Source: JBBDWJ01 sp963824095 (GTDB lineage: Bacteria > Acidobacteriota > Terriglobia > Bryobacterales > UBA6623). Taken from it: a stretch of DNA of 64,000 bases. How positions within the stretch are numbered: the stretch's first letter is position 1; the number at the start of each line of letters is the position of its first letter. The translations under genes and the position numbers were made by a program. The notes under the pieces were generated by a model. It did no database searches and was not told where the DNA came from. It was given only the letters and a program-made list of their open reading frames with translations. The stretch lies in contig CAWGNS010000008.1 of the NCBI GenBank assembly GCA_963824095.1, positions 2,666,001-2,730,000 of the forward strand. The letters run 5' to 3'. Shown piece by piece: positions 44,673 through 53,605 of the stretch.

Positions 44673-44849
44673 CCCTCTCCGCTACACTGTCGGGATACCG
44701 CCGTTTCATGCCGAGGGGTTAGCCTCGAGGGCAAGGCGTGAGACCGCTGGATGGCCGCGCCTGCCGTTTCGAGCGCCGGCGGCGCGCTGCAGCCTGCAAG
44801 CCTTTGGATCCCCTTCGCGGAACCTTTTCGACCGGGAGTTGCATTCGCC

Positions 44850-46805
44850 ATGGAGTCTATCGTCGAACCGATCCAGATTACCTTGCCTGACGGCAGCACC
44901 AAACAGGTTGCCGTCGGCACTACGGCGCTCGAAGTGGCGCAGTCGATCAGCCCGCGCCTGGCCAAAGACGCCGTTGTGGCGGAAATCGACGGCAAGCTGG
45001 TCGATCTCGAGGAAAAGATCGACCACAACGCCAAGGTGCGTATTCTGACCGAACGCGACCCCGAGGCCCTGGTGGTCTACCGCCACTCGAGCGCGCACCT
45101 GCTGGCGGCGGCGGTGCTCGAACTCTACCCCGACACTTCGCTCGGCATCGGTCCGCCCATCGACAGCGGCTTCTTCTACGACTTCAAGCGCGACGAGCCG
45201 TTTACGCCCGAAGACCTCGAGAAAATCGAGGCCCGCATGCTGGAAATCGTCAAGCGCGATCCGGCCAACCACCGCGTCTGGCTGCCCAAGCAGGAAACCC
45301 TCGCCAAGTTCCGCGAGATGGGCGAAGAGATGAAGTGCGAGCTGATCGTCGACAAAGCCGAGGGCGACCAGGTCTCGGTTTACAAGACCGGCGACGTGTT
45401 CATGGATTTCTGCCGCGGCCCGCACATCCCCAGCATGGGCCGCATCAAGGCCTTCAAGCTGCTCTCGGTGGCCGGGGCGTACTGGAAGGGCGATGAACAC
45501 AACGCCCGGCTGCAGCGCATCTACGGCACCTCGTTCTTCAGCAAGAAAGACCTCGACGCCTATCTCAACCAGCTCGAAGAGGCCAAGAAACGCGATCATC
45601 GCAAGCTGGGCAAGGAACTCGACCTGTTCAGCATTCAGGAAGAGGCCGGCCCCGGGCTGATTTTCTGGCATCCCAAGGGCGGTATCATCCGCCGCACCAT
45701 GGAAGACTGGCTGCGCGAGCAGTACCTCAAACGCGGCTACGGCCTCGTGTACACGCCGCACATCGCCCGGCTGGATCTGTGGAAAACCTCGGGCCACGCC
45801 GATTTCTACGCGGCCGACATGTTCAAGCCGATGGAGCTCGATAACGTCGAGTATCAGCTCAAGCCGATGAACTGCCCGTTCCACATCCTGATTTACAAGG
45901 ACAAGCGGCGCAGCTATCGCGAGCTGCCGGTGCGCCTGGGCGAGCTGGGCACGGTTTATCGCTACGAACGCTCCGGCGTGATGCACGGGCTGCTGCGCGT
46001 GCGCGGGTTCACGCAAGACGACGCGCACATCTTCTGCACCCCCGACCAGGTCAAGAGTGAAGTGATCGGCTGCCTCGATTTCGCGCTCGACGTGCTGCGG
46101 ACCTTCGGCTTCGATCGCTTCGAGGTGGAGCTTTCCACCTGGGACGGCGGCGCCAGCGGCAAATACGCCGGTTCGCCCGAGGAATGGAAGATGGCCGAGG
46201 ACGGCCTGTTCAGCGCCCTCAAAGAACGCCAGGTCGAGGCCAAGGTGATGCCCGATGAGGCCGCGTTCTACGGGCCCAAAATCGACGTCAAGCTGCTCGA
46301 CGCCATCGGCCGGCCCTGGCAGCTTTCGACCGTGCAGTTCGACTTCAATCTGCCGCGGCGCTTTCAGCTCGAATACATCGGCGAAGACGGCAAGGCGCAC
46401 CAGCCGGTGATGGTGCACCGCGCGCTGTGGGGCTCGGTCGAGCGCTTTTTCGGCACTCTCATCGAGCACTATGCCGGGGCCTTCCCGGTGTGGCTTGCGC
46501 CGGTGCAGACGATCGTGCTGCCGATCACCGACGCCCAGAACGACTACGCCGAGCAGGTCCGCAAGAAGCTCGACGAAGCCGGCGTGCGCGTCGAGATCGA
46601 CACCCGCAGCGAAAAGGTCAACCACAAGATTCGCGAGGCGCAGCTCCAGAAGATTCCCTACATGCTGGTGGTCGGCGCCAAGGAAGTCGAGTCGGGAGAA
46701 GTCGCGGTGCGCCACCGCAAGCGCGGCAACGAAGGCGCCCGGCCGCTGGAGGCCTTCCTGGAGCACATCCAGAAGCTGATCGAGACCAAGGACACCGCCG
46801 ACTAA
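44850..46805 (+). CDS. thrS: Threonyl-tRNA synthetase
   Basis: 651 residues from ATG 44850; a longer frame from 44751 adds a low-complexity stretch. A TGS domain (ITLPDGSTKQVAVG) is first. The tRNA_SAD editing domain follows with HSSAHLLAAAV and the conserved Cys in FCRGPHIPS. The class II core contains PMNCPFHI (zinc Cys), RYERSGVMHGLLRVRGFTQDDAH and motif 3 HRALWGSVERFFGTL. The HGTP anticodon-binding domain ends the protein. It charges tRNA-Thr; a tRNA-Thr(CGT) gene is elsewhere in the window at 60014. No T-box or other leader could be recognised upstream. Confidence 0.97.
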   Translation: MESIVEPIQITLPDGSTKQVAVGTTALEVAQSISPRLAKDAVVAEIDGKLVDLEEKIDHNAKVRILTERDPEALVVYRHSSAHLLAAAVLELYPDTSLGIGPPIDSGFFYDFKRDEPFTPEDLEKIEARMLEIVKRDPANHRVWLPKQETLAKFREMGEEMKCELIVDKAEGDQVSVYKTGDVFMDFCRGPHIPSMGRIKAFKLLSVAGAYWKGDEHNARLQRIYGTSFFSKKDLDAYLNQLEEAKKRDHRKLGKELDLFSIQEEAGPGLIFWHPKGGIIRRTMEDWLREQYLKRGYGLVYTPHIARLDLWKTSGHADFYAADMFKPMELDNVEYQLKPMNCPFHILIYKDKRRSYRELPVRLGELGTVYRYERSGVMHGLLRVRGFTQDDAHIFCTPDQVKSEVIGCLDFALDVLRTFGFDRFEVELSTWDGGASGKYAGSPEEWKMAEDGLFSALKERQVEAKVMPDEAAFYGPKIDVKLLDAIGRPWQLSTVQFDFNLPRRFQLEYIGEDGKAHQPVMVHRALWGSVERFFGTLIEHYAGAFPVWLAPVQTIVLPITDAQNDYAEQVRKKLDEAGVRVEIDTRSEKVNHKIREAQLQKIPYMLVVGAKEVESGEVAVRHRKRGNEGARPLEAFLEHIQKLIETKDTAD

Positions 46806-47130
46806 GGGAAGCGGCACGGCAACAAGTAAATCTCGATCCCAACAAGTAAGGGATAGACCGGCGGGCGCTGACGCAGTAAGCAAGAAACAGAGCCGCAGGC
46901 GTAAGCCGGCGGGCCGAGCCCGCAAGAAGCAGGGGAAGCACAGCGGCAACGCGCGACCCGCCACTCGGAGCCGCAAGCGTGAGCTTGCGCTGGGGAGTGT
47001 GGCCGCACCACGGATGCGCCGCTACGCGAGGGGTGAGGCTGGGGTGGTCTTCAGCGCGGGCTCACGCCCGCGGCTCTGAGTGCCGGGGCTCTGCTCCGCC
47101 GCCTCGCACGATAGACGTGCGCTCCGTACA
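46806..47130. other. Intergenic region with three family F repeats
   Basis: About 325 bp. Copies of a 26-30 bp word of the type CNGAGCCGC(R)(R)GCGTRAGC-YYGCGC lie at 46888-46913, 46965-46994 and, inverted, at 47051-47080. Each is partly palindromic. I see no gene or promoter. Confidence 0.55.
46888..47080. repeat. Cluster of three short repeats, family F
   Basis: CAGAGCCGCAGGCGTAAGCC at 46888, CGGAGCCGCAAGCGTGAGC at 46966 and the inverted form GCGCGGGCTCACGCCCGCGG at 47055. The shared core is GAGCCGC..GCGT.AGC. Words of this kind are known as abundant intergenic repeats in planctomycete and acidobacterial genomes, as far as I recall. Confidence 0.65.
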
Positions 47131-48300
47131 ATGCCGCTTGCCCCGCTACCGACCGCCGCCCTCGCCCTGGTTGTCGCCGGCGGAATCGTCTTCTACGGCC
47201 TAGTGATCGTAGCGGCCTTGGGCTTCCGCCGCCGAACGACGGGCGCGCGCGCACAAGCCGGTCCGCAGTCCGCTACGCCCCTCAGCGTCTTGAAACCCTT
47301 GTCCGGCCCCGAGCCGGAACTCGAAGCCAATCTCGACTCCTTCTTTCGCCTCGATTACCCGGAGTTCGAGCTGCTTTTCGCCGTGCGCGAGGCTACCGAT
47401 CCGGCGGCTGCGGTCGTGCGCCGTTTGCGCGAAAAATACCCCCAGGTGCCGGCGGAGCTGCTGGTCACCGGCGAACCGCCCCCCGATTTCCCCAACGCCA
47501 AAGTCTTCAGCCTGCTGCGGATGGCGGAAAAGGCTCGCTACGCAGTACTGGTCATCAGCGACAGCGACATCCGCGCTGACAAGGGCTACCTGGGGGGCAT
47601 CGCGGCCGATTTCTCCAACGGCCAAGTTGGCGTCTCCACCTGCCCCTACCGCGCGGTTCCGGGACATAGCTTCTGGTCGCTACTGGAAGCACTCGGGATG
47701 AACACCGAATTCTGGGGCGGCGTGCTGGTCGCCCGCATGCTCGGGGGCATGGACTTCGCGGTCGGTCCGACGATGGCGATCCGCCGCGCCTGCTTGGAGA
47801 AAATCGGCGGCTTCGAGAGTGTGCGCGAGTATCTGGCGGAGGATTTCGTGCTCGGCCGGCTGGCGAGCGAAAACGGCTTCGAAGTCGTGCTCTCGCGTCA
47901 CGTCGTCGAGCACCGCATCGGCTCGCAGACCTTCGCGGATAACTTCGGCCACCGTCTGCGCTGGTACCGCAGCACGCGGCGTTCAAGACCGCTGGGATAT
48001 GTCGGGCAAGTGTTCACCAACCCGCTGCCTCTGGCCCTGCTGCTGACGGCCTGGGCGGGCGGAGCGGCCTGGACCTGCTGTCTGCTGGCGGCGTGCGTCC
48101 TGTTCCGTCTCGGGGCGCTGCTGGCGGTGGGTCCAGCCGTGTTGCACGATCGCCGGACCCTGCGCCTGGCCTGGCTGGTTCCTATGCAAGATATCGCCAG
48201 CTTCGTGGTCTGGTGCCTGGCCTTTTTCGGCAACACCATTGTTTGGCGCGGCCGCCGCTATAGGCTTCTGCGCGACGGCAAGTTGCAGCGGCTGAGCTAG
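47131..48300 (+). CDS. GT2/GT21 glycosyltransferase, ceramide glucosyltransferase/HpnI-like
   Basis: 389 residues from ATG 47131. An N-terminal helix (LALVVAGGIVFYGLVIVAAL) is followed by the GT-A domain with VLKPLSGPEPELEANLDSFF, the nucleotide-sugar metal motif VISDSDIRAD, EDFVLGRLASENGFEVVLS, and RHRLRWYRSTR-like (R/Q)xxRW near HRLRWYRS. C-terminal helices follow. The form is that of ceramide glucosyltransferase or the hopanoid-associated HpnI, which move a sugar to a membrane lipid at the cytoplasmic face. No hpn or shc genes are adjacent, so the lipid acceptor is unknown. Confidence 0.88.
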   Translation: MPLAPLPTAALALVVAGGIVFYGLVIVAALGFRRRTTGARAQAGPQSATPLSVLKPLSGPEPELEANLDSFFRLDYPEFELLFAVREATDPAAAVVRRLREKYPQVPAELLVTGEPPPDFPNAKVFSLLRMAEKARYAVLVISDSDIRADKGYLGGIAADFSNGQVGVSTCPYRAVPGHSFWSLLEALGMNTEFWGGVLVARMLGGMDFAVGPTMAIRRACLEKIGGFESVREYLAEDFVLGRLASENGFEVVLSRHVVEHRIGSQTFADNFGHRLRWYRSTRRSRPLGYVGQVFTNPLPLALLLTAWAGGAAWTCCLLAACVLFRLGALLAVGPAVLHDRRTLRLAWLVPMQDIASFVVWCLAFFGNTIVWRGRRYRLLRDGKLQRLS

Positions 48301-48361
48301 CCCGCTTGTAGCTGCCGCCGTCCCTCCTCGACGCCCTGCCGCGCCTCAAGCTAGACGCAGC

Positions 48362-49639
48362 TCATTTCGGCGGCGGAATTACCTGGTCAACTCCCGGCCG
48401 CACGCCGTAGGTGGGTCCCAGAGTCTTGTAGTCGGTGCCCGTCCGCGAATTCCAGTCCCACGAAACGTGGCCGTCTTTGAGCGTCATCTCGCACAACAGG
48501 CGCTGGTGCCCTTCCATCTTGCCGTTGCTGGCGTCGCGATAGCCGAAGTGCCCTTCCATGAGCCGGAACACGGCCACGTCGGCCACCGCTCCCACGCTGA
48601 GGTGACCCAGTTCTTCGTGATGAATCTCCTGCGCCGGGTTCCAAGTGGACGCCTTGACGACGGCTTCGAGCGGCATGCCGAGCGCCAGGAACTTCGACAT
48701 CAACGTCTGCATGTCCATCATCCCCGCGTTCATGCTGGCGGCGTGAACGTCGGTTGAAATCGAATCCGGATAGAAGCCCTGCGCAATGGCCGGCGCGGCG
48801 TTGCGGAACACGAAGCTGCCGCCGCCGTGCCCGACGTCGAAGATCACGCCGCGTTCGCGGGCCTGCGACAGGTAGGGATAAAGTTTGCCGTTTTCGTCGA
48901 CCCACGGCACCGGAGCCCGGAAGCAGTGCGTCGATATGTCGCCGGGGCGCATTTTTTCGGTGACGAGTTGCCAGTAGGGCCTCTCGGGTAGGAAATACCC
49001 GAAGTCGACCATGACCGGTATGCCCGCCAGCGTGCCCGCCTCGATGGCGCGGTCGACCGATTCCCAGTCGGGTTTCTGGTAGTGCGCCGTCTTGACCCCG
49101 ACCACCACGTCTTGATGTTTCTTCGCCAGCCGCGCGACTTCCTTGGGGTCGAAATCGTCCTGCTCGATGGCGTCGCTGACCATGCCGAATCCGGCGATAT
49201 TGATCAGCGCCAGCACCCGCGTGCGGGCATGGTCGATCACCGTGGTCCGGAAGTATTCGAAGTTGCGCCAGCCCGAGCTGCCGGTGTCGACCATGGTGGT
49301 GACCCCGGTGCGGAAGCTGAACGCGTCGGCCTGGATGCTGTTGTCCCCGGCCCAGGCGCCGGTGACGCCGGTGGTGGGGAACACGTGTACATGGATGTCG
49401 AGCAGCCCCGGGGTCACGTACAGACCGTCGAGGTCGATCGCCGACCGCGCCTGTGCGCGGTCGATGTGCTCGGCGACCGCGGCAATGCGGCCGTCCTGGA
49501 TCGCCACGTCGCGCACCGCGTTGATGCCGTTGCGGGGGTCGATCACATGGCCGCGCTGCAGCAGCAGATCGTATTGGGCCAAAGCGCTGGAGGCGAACAG
49601 CGCCGCCGCGAGGGTTGCTTTCGGTGTGGTTCGAGACAT
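48362..49639 (-). CDS. Exported amidohydrolase/deacetylase family metallohydrolase
   Basis: 425 residues with a signal peptide (KATLAAALFASSALAQ). The dihydroorotase-like amidohydrolase barrel has the metal motif LLDIHVHVFP (H-x-H), the bridging Lys in VVGVKTAHY, HCFRAPVPW, and the Asp in SISTDVHAAS. The small N-terminal domain carries GHVIDPRNGINAVRDVAIQDGRI. These enzymes hydrolyse amides, imides or N-acetyl groups; the substrate is not clear, and export suggests scavenging. The gene is convergent with the glycosyltransferase gene. Confidence 0.9.
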   Translation of the reverse strand: MSRTTPKATLAAALFASSALAQYDLLLQRGHVIDPRNGINAVRDVAIQDGRIAAVAEHIDRAQARSAIDLDGLYVTPGLLDIHVHVFPTTGVTGAWAGDNSIQADAFSFRTGVTTMVDTGSSGWRNFEYFRTTVIDHARTRVLALINIAGFGMVSDAIEQDDFDPKEVARLAKKHQDVVVGVKTAHYQKPDWESVDRAIEAGTLAGIPVMVDFGYFLPERPYWQLVTEKMRPGDISTHCFRAPVPWVDENGKLYPYLSQARERGVIFDVGHGGGSFVFRNAAPAIAQGFYPDSISTDVHAASMNAGMMDMQTLMSKFLALGMPLEAVVKASTWNPAQEIHHEELGHLSVGAVADVAVFRLMEGHFGYRDASNGKMEGHQRLLCEMTLKDGHVSWDWNSRTGTDYKTLGPTYGVRPGVDQVIPPPK

Positions 49640-49697
49640 GGTAAGTGCTCTTGCGCTCCCGGTAACGCGAGCTAAAAGAAGATCAAGGATAGCGAAC

Positions 49698-50291
49698 TCA
49701 AGCCGGCTGGGGCTCGGCCGCGGGCTCCTCCCGCCTGCGGAAGAAGCTCAGGGCGTTGCGGCCCATCTCGATGGTGCGGTAGTGCTCGAGACCGCCGTAC
49801 TGGGGCTCCAGCCGGAACGCGCGATCGTGTTGGGCAATCACCAGCGGCGGGCCCGACTCGCCCAGCGCGCCGAGTGTGGCCTGATATTCCTCGGCGGCCT
49901 GGTAGGGAGGTCCCAGAAAGGCAATATCGGCCTCCAGACCGGGCAAGATCTTGGTGACGGGCGAAAGCACGATCCGCGCCTCGTCTTGCGCCTCCAAGGC
50001 CCGCAGATTCGCCCGTATCATCTCGACCGCCGCCGCGCTGCTTTCGACGAAGATGGCCCGGGAAGCCCCGCGGCTCAACGCCTCAATCCCCACCGCGCCC
50101 GTGCCCGCGTACAGATCGGCGAAGACAACGCCTTCGATGCGGTCCTGCAGCACGTTGAACAGCGTCTCGCGCATGCGGTCGAGCATGGGGCGGGTAGCCT
50201 CGCCCGGCAACGATTGCAGGCGGCGGCGCTTGTAGCGCCCCGCAATGACCCGCAGGCCCGTCGAACTCCGCTTGGTTTGTTTCGCCTTCAT
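49698..50291 (-). CDS. rsmD: RsmD-type 16S rRNA guanine-N2 methyltransferase
   Basis: 197 residues. RsmD methylates G966 of 16S rRNA in the cytoplasm. LRVIAGRYKRRRLQSLPG and TRPMLDRMRETLFNVL are classic N-terminal RsmD motifs, and DLYAGTGAVGIEALSRGA is the SAM-binding loop. The expected catalytic (D/N)PPY motif reads LGPPY (codon GGA at 49913-49911, residue 127), so the motif acid is missing. Either the enzyme is weakened, a neighbouring residue replaces it, or the base is wrong. The rest looks intact. Confidence 0.92.
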   Translation of the reverse strand: MKAKQTKRSSTGLRVIAGRYKRRRLQSLPGEATRPMLDRMRETLFNVLQDRIEGVVFADLYAGTGAVGIEALSRGASRAIFVESSAAAVEMIRANLRALEAQDEARIVLSPVTKILPGLEADIAFLGPPYQAAEEYQATLGALGESGPPLVIAQHDRAFRLEPQYGGLEHYRTIEMGRNALSFFRRREEPAAEPQPA

Positions 50292-50375
50292 CTCGTGTTA
50301 CGGCTCAAGAAGCGCCACACCTTGAGAGCACCGCAAGGGCCAAAGTAGGGGGACCGACTGGATTGTCTGTCCCAC

Positions 50376-51389
50376 TCAGGCGCCCGCCGCGAATTCTTCG
50401 ATGCGCACCGGGCGGTTCTCCGCGGCCGAGCGATAGCAGGCTTCCACCACGGCCACCGTGCGTTGGAGGTAGTCGCTCGCTTCGGTTTCGAACGGATCGC
50501 CCGAGGCCAGGCAGTCGACGAAGTGCTGTTGGGTTGAGCGGCAGCTTTCGCCGCGGTAGCCGCCGACGCCCTGGGAGGAAAAAATACGCTCGCCGCCCAC
50601 AAACACGTCGCCCTTAAAGCCTAGCCGGATTGTGGCCTCCAAGCCCTCGAATCGCGCGATCTCCATGGCGGGCCCCGGCTCGTCGGGACGCGTGGCGCGG
50701 TTGCCGTCGATCACGCCGCGGACGCCCCCCTTGTGCCGCACCAGAATCAATGCAAAATCCTCGGCCTGGATCACCGGATTCAGCTTCCCGGTTTGGCAGT
50801 AGACTTCCTCGATATCGCCCATCAGGAAGCGCGCCGTATCGAGGTGATGGACCAGCGTCTCGATCACCAGCAGCCGCGGCATGTCGCGGAAATAGGGTTG
50901 ATTCGGGTAGGGCTGCGCTCCCAAACCGTCGTTGTGTCGCGTTTGCATGCTGTAGTAGAACGGCTTGCCGATCCTGCCGGCGCCGATCAAGGAGTGGATC
51001 TTGCGGTACCAGGCCTGCCAGCGCCAATTTTCGTTGATCATCAGGCGGATGCCGCTCTGGCGGGCGATCGCGGCTAGGCGGCAGGCCTCCTCCCAGGTCT
51101 CGGCCATGGGCTTCTGGCACAACACCGGCAGGCGGCGCGCCGCGATCCGGTCCACGAGCGGGACATGGGTGGCCGGCCGCGTCGCTACATCGACGAAGTC
51201 CGGCCCTTCCCTGTCGAGCATCGCGTCGAGGCTGGTATAGGCCTTCATCCCAAAGTCGCGGGCGAACGCCTCGGCCTTGGCCTCATCGAGATCGCAGGCG
51301 GCGACCATCTGGGCGCCGGTGACGCGCTGCCAGCTTTCCATCTGGATCCGGCTGAAAAAGCCACAGCCTACGGTAACTCCCCGGAGCAT
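50376..51389 (-). CDS. Cytoplasmic Gfo/Idh/MocA family oxidoreductase
   Basis: 337 residues from ATG 51389, with GAGAG just upstream; the frame to 51785 is not credible. The Rossmann domain begins VTVGCGFFSRIQMESW, with an Asp in ACDLDEAKA. The QKPMAETWEE motif carries the family Lys. MINENWRWQAWYRKIHSL and ETLVHHLDTARFLMGD give the substrate-side residues, where the His is probably catalytic. Unlike the other Gfo/Idh/MocA protein in the window, it has no signal peptide. The substrate is unknown; a sugar or inositol is likely. Confidence 0.88.
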   Translation of the reverse strand: MLRGVTVGCGFFSRIQMESWQRVTGAQMVAACDLDEAKAEAFARDFGMKAYTSLDAMLDREGPDFVDVATRPATHVPLVDRIAARRLPVLCQKPMAETWEEACRLAAIARQSGIRLMINENWRWQAWYRKIHSLIGAGRIGKPFYYSMQTRHNDGLGAQPYPNQPYFRDMPRLLVIETLVHHLDTARFLMGDIEEVYCQTGKLNPVIQAEDFALILVRHKGGVRGVIDGNRATRPDEPGPAMEIARFEGLEATIRLGFKGDVFVGGERIFSSQGVGGYRGESCRSTQQHFVDCLASGDPFETEASDYLQRTVAVVEACYRSAAENRPVRIEEFAAGA

Positions 51390-51521
51390 GCTCTCTATCC
51401 TCGCGGAATCGCGGCCCCCATTGCCACTCCGGCCGGTGGGCACCCATTCGATCCGCCCCACGGCCGCCGAGCTTTTGTCGCGCCCGACTAAAGCGCGGTT
51501 CCCGCCAAGCCGATCACAGGG

Positions 51522-52880
51522 TTGGTGCTGCCGCTTTGGGGTTCGTCCCGTGACCACCGCCGCGATGAATTCCGCGAGGCTTTCGTGGCGCCTTGCGCTC
51601 CAGCCCTTCCGCTCGTGGGGACCGCCCGGCGGTTGGTGGCCGACGCGCTCCACTCCCTGCGCTATCGTGGGCGCGAGGGCCAGTCCGGTTGGGGCAGCCA
51701 ACTCCGGGGGAAGCGTCGGCTGGCGAGCCCTCGGTGGAGCTGGAAGCCATTTCCGGCCGCGGATGCCGGCCCGCTGTTGACCCAACTGCTGGGGCGCGAG
51801 CCGATTGCGTTTGAGATGGAGGGTTTGCGGCCCGCCGTCGCCAGCCGTGCCATCCTCGTTACCGGCGCGGCGGGCTCGATCGGCTCGGAACTGTGCCGTC
51901 AGATCGCCGCTCTAGGGCCGCGGCTGCTGGTCGCCTTCGACAATGCCGAGAGCGGCCTGTTCCACCTCGACCAGGACCTGCGTGGGGAGCTTCCGGGTGG
52001 GTTCGTCCCCTGGATCGGCGACATTCGCGACGTACGGCGCGTCGAAGAAGTGCTCGAGCGCCATGCGTTCGACGCGGTCTTTCACGCCGCCGCCTATAAG
52101 CACGTTCCGCTGATGGAGGCCTATCCTCTCGAGCTGATTCAGACCAACGTTCTGGGCACTTGGAACCTGGCGCGGGCCGCCGCGCGCCGCGGGGTCGGCC
52201 GATTCGTGTTGATTTCCACGGATAAGGCTGTCAATCCGGCCAACTCGATGGGCCTCACCAAGCGGGTCGCCGAACGGCTCGTGGCCGGCATGCCCGACGC
52301 TTCCTGGTGTGGCACGCGCTTTGCCTCCGTTCGGTTTGGCAACGTGCTCGGCAGCAGTGGCAGCGTCGTCCCCGTTTTCCATGAGCAGATCGCGCGGGGC
52401 GGTCCGCTCACGGTGACGCATCCCGAGGTGCGGCGCTATTTCATGACCACCGGGGAAGCGGTGCACCTGGTCTTGCAGAGCGCCGCCATGACCGCGCCCT
52501 CGGGGACGTTCTTCCTCGACATGGGCGAACCGGTGCGGATCGCCGATCTGGCCCGGCGGATGGTTCTCTCCTGGGGGCTCGAGCCCGGCCGCGACATCGA
52601 GATTCGCTACGTGGGTTTGCGCCCCGGCGAGAAACTCGACGAGGAGTTGATCGGCCGTGGGGAGAGGGCGCTGCCGACTTCCCACCCCAAGATTCACCAG
52701 TTGCGCGGACCCGCTGCGGTCCCCTGCGACCTCCCGGCTTGGGTCGACCAGGTGCGGCTGGCCATCGAGCAGCGCGACGAAGTTGCCGCCATGGCTCTGC
52801 TGACGGCCCTGGCGCCCGAATACCAGCCGGGCAGAGCTGGCGACGAACGCTTGACGGCTGTGCCTGCCGCCGCGGGCTGA
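51522..52880 (+). CDS. CapD/FlaA1-like nucleotide-sugar 4,6-dehydratase, N-terminus uncertain
   Basis: The open frame from TTG 51522 gives 452 residues, but the first 80 or so are Arg/Trp/Pro-rich and not typical; TTG 51777 or ATG 51816 may be the real start. From LLGREPI onward it matches the soluble domain of CapD/WbpM-type UDP-sugar dehydratases: NAD motif GAAGSIGSELCRQ, YKHVPLMEA, STDKAVNPANSMGLTKRVAE (modified YxxxK, with Met replacing Tyr as in this family), SVRFGNVLGSSGSVVP and LRPGEKLDEEL. The four transmembrane helices of the full-length proteins are missing, so it is either a naturally short form or a gene cut at its 5' end. It would work in polysaccharide precursor synthesis. Confidence 0.85.
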   Translation: MVLPLWGSSRDHRRDEFREAFVAPCAPALPLVGTARRLVADALHSLRYRGREGQSGWGSQLRGKRRLASPRWSWKPFPAADAGPLLTQLLGREPIAFEMEGLRPAVASRAILVTGAAGSIGSELCRQIAALGPRLLVAFDNAESGLFHLDQDLRGELPGGFVPWIGDIRDVRRVEEVLERHAFDAVFHAAAYKHVPLMEAYPLELIQTNVLGTWNLARAAARRGVGRFVLISTDKAVNPANSMGLTKRVAERLVAGMPDASWCGTRFASVRFGNVLGSSGSVVPVFHEQIARGGPLTVTHPEVRRYFMTTGEAVHLVLQSAAMTAPSGTFFLDMGEPVRIADLARRMVLSWGLEPGRDIEIRYVGLRPGEKLDEELIGRGERALPTSHPKIHQLRGPAAVPCDLPAWVDQVRLAIEQRDEVAAMALLTALAPEYQPGRAGDERLTAVPAAAG

Positions 52881-52942
52881 TCCGCCGAATCCGGCGCTGT
52901 TTCGAGGGTTCGGGGTGAACTGTTCCGGGCTGTCGCCGGCGC

Positions 52943-53164
52943 TCACCGCAGGCGGTTGATCAACGCGAAGACCAGAGTGAGCACGACGCTGACCACGATG
53001 CAGGTGACTACCGGGAAATAGATGGTCGAGTTCTTGCCCCGCCAGACCAGATCGCCGGGGAGCCGGCCAAGGAGCGGCAAGCCGACTCTTGCCCCCAGCA
53101 TTACCAACAAACCGAGGGCGACGATCCCCAGTCCCACTACGATCAGAAGCCGCCCTAAGGCCAT
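52943..53164 (-). CDS. DUF2905 small membrane protein
   Basis: 73 residues with two transmembrane helices (LLIVVGLGIVALGLLVML and YFPVVTCIVVSVVLTLVFAL) joined by LGRLPGDLVWRGKNSTIYFP, the signature loop of DUF2905. It is widespread but of unknown function. It is convergent with the CapD-like gene, with 62 bp between the stops. Confidence 0.9.
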   Translation of the reverse strand: MALGRLLIVVGLGIVALGLLVMLGARVGLPLLGRLPGDLVWRGKNSTIYFPVVTCIVVSVVLTLVFALINRLR

Positions 53165-53605
53165 TGCAGGTTCCCTGGCTCAGTTTGCCACAGGTGGCTG
53201 GCGCCGGCCGGCCGGCTCTGTTCGAGAGGAAGGTAAAAAACAGTCCTAGTAGTCCCAAAGCCTTCAAAAATCTTGATCGAAACACTTGTTGCGCCTTTGC
53301 CACAATCGAGCTTCCATTCTGGTGGCCTCGAAGACCCGCTGGGCTTTTGGGCAAGGTATGGCTTGAAATCCAATATGGAGTATTATTACCAACTTGCTAA
53401 TACTGGATATGGTGCTGTCTCTGGTTGCCTCACGCCCACCGATTCGACAGCGGCCTACCCCGCTATCGACCACGCAAACTAGTGTTTGACAAGCCTGCGA
53501 AGGCGGCGCAAAATACTAACAGGCCGGTTCTTGCCGTAAGAATGCCTGTCTGATTCGTCTTACTCTCTCAGGCCCCGCGGCACGGACGGCACGAGGATCA
53601 CACTC
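53165..53605. other. Lower-GC intergenic region upstream of the sigma factor operon
   Basis: About 440 bp, visibly less GC-rich than its neighbours from 53230 to 53530. No convincing gene is seen, and the frame at 53273-53482 has no family features. TTGACA at 53486-53491 and an A/T-rich -10-like word near 53510-53517 could form the promoter of the sigma/anti-sigma/receptor cluster. Confidence 0.4.
53486..53517 (+). promoter_or_regulatory. Candidate sigma70-type promoter for the ECF sigma operon
   Basis: A consensus TTGACA (53486-53491) is followed, after 18 to 20 bases, by AAAATACT around 53510-53517, a poor to moderate -10 match. It lies about 90 bp before the sigma factor start. Confidence 0.35.

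Noticed and set aside
44673..44849. Possible T-box or translational operator upstream of thrS
   Set aside because: No T-box sequence, specifier loop or tRNA-like structure could be recognised.
44706..46976. 756-residue minus-strand frame
   Set aside because: It is antisense to thrS, with no signal, domain or binding site.
53273..53482. 69-residue frame in the lower-GC gap
   Set aside because: It has no ribosome binding site and no family features; the region looks regulatory or degenerate.
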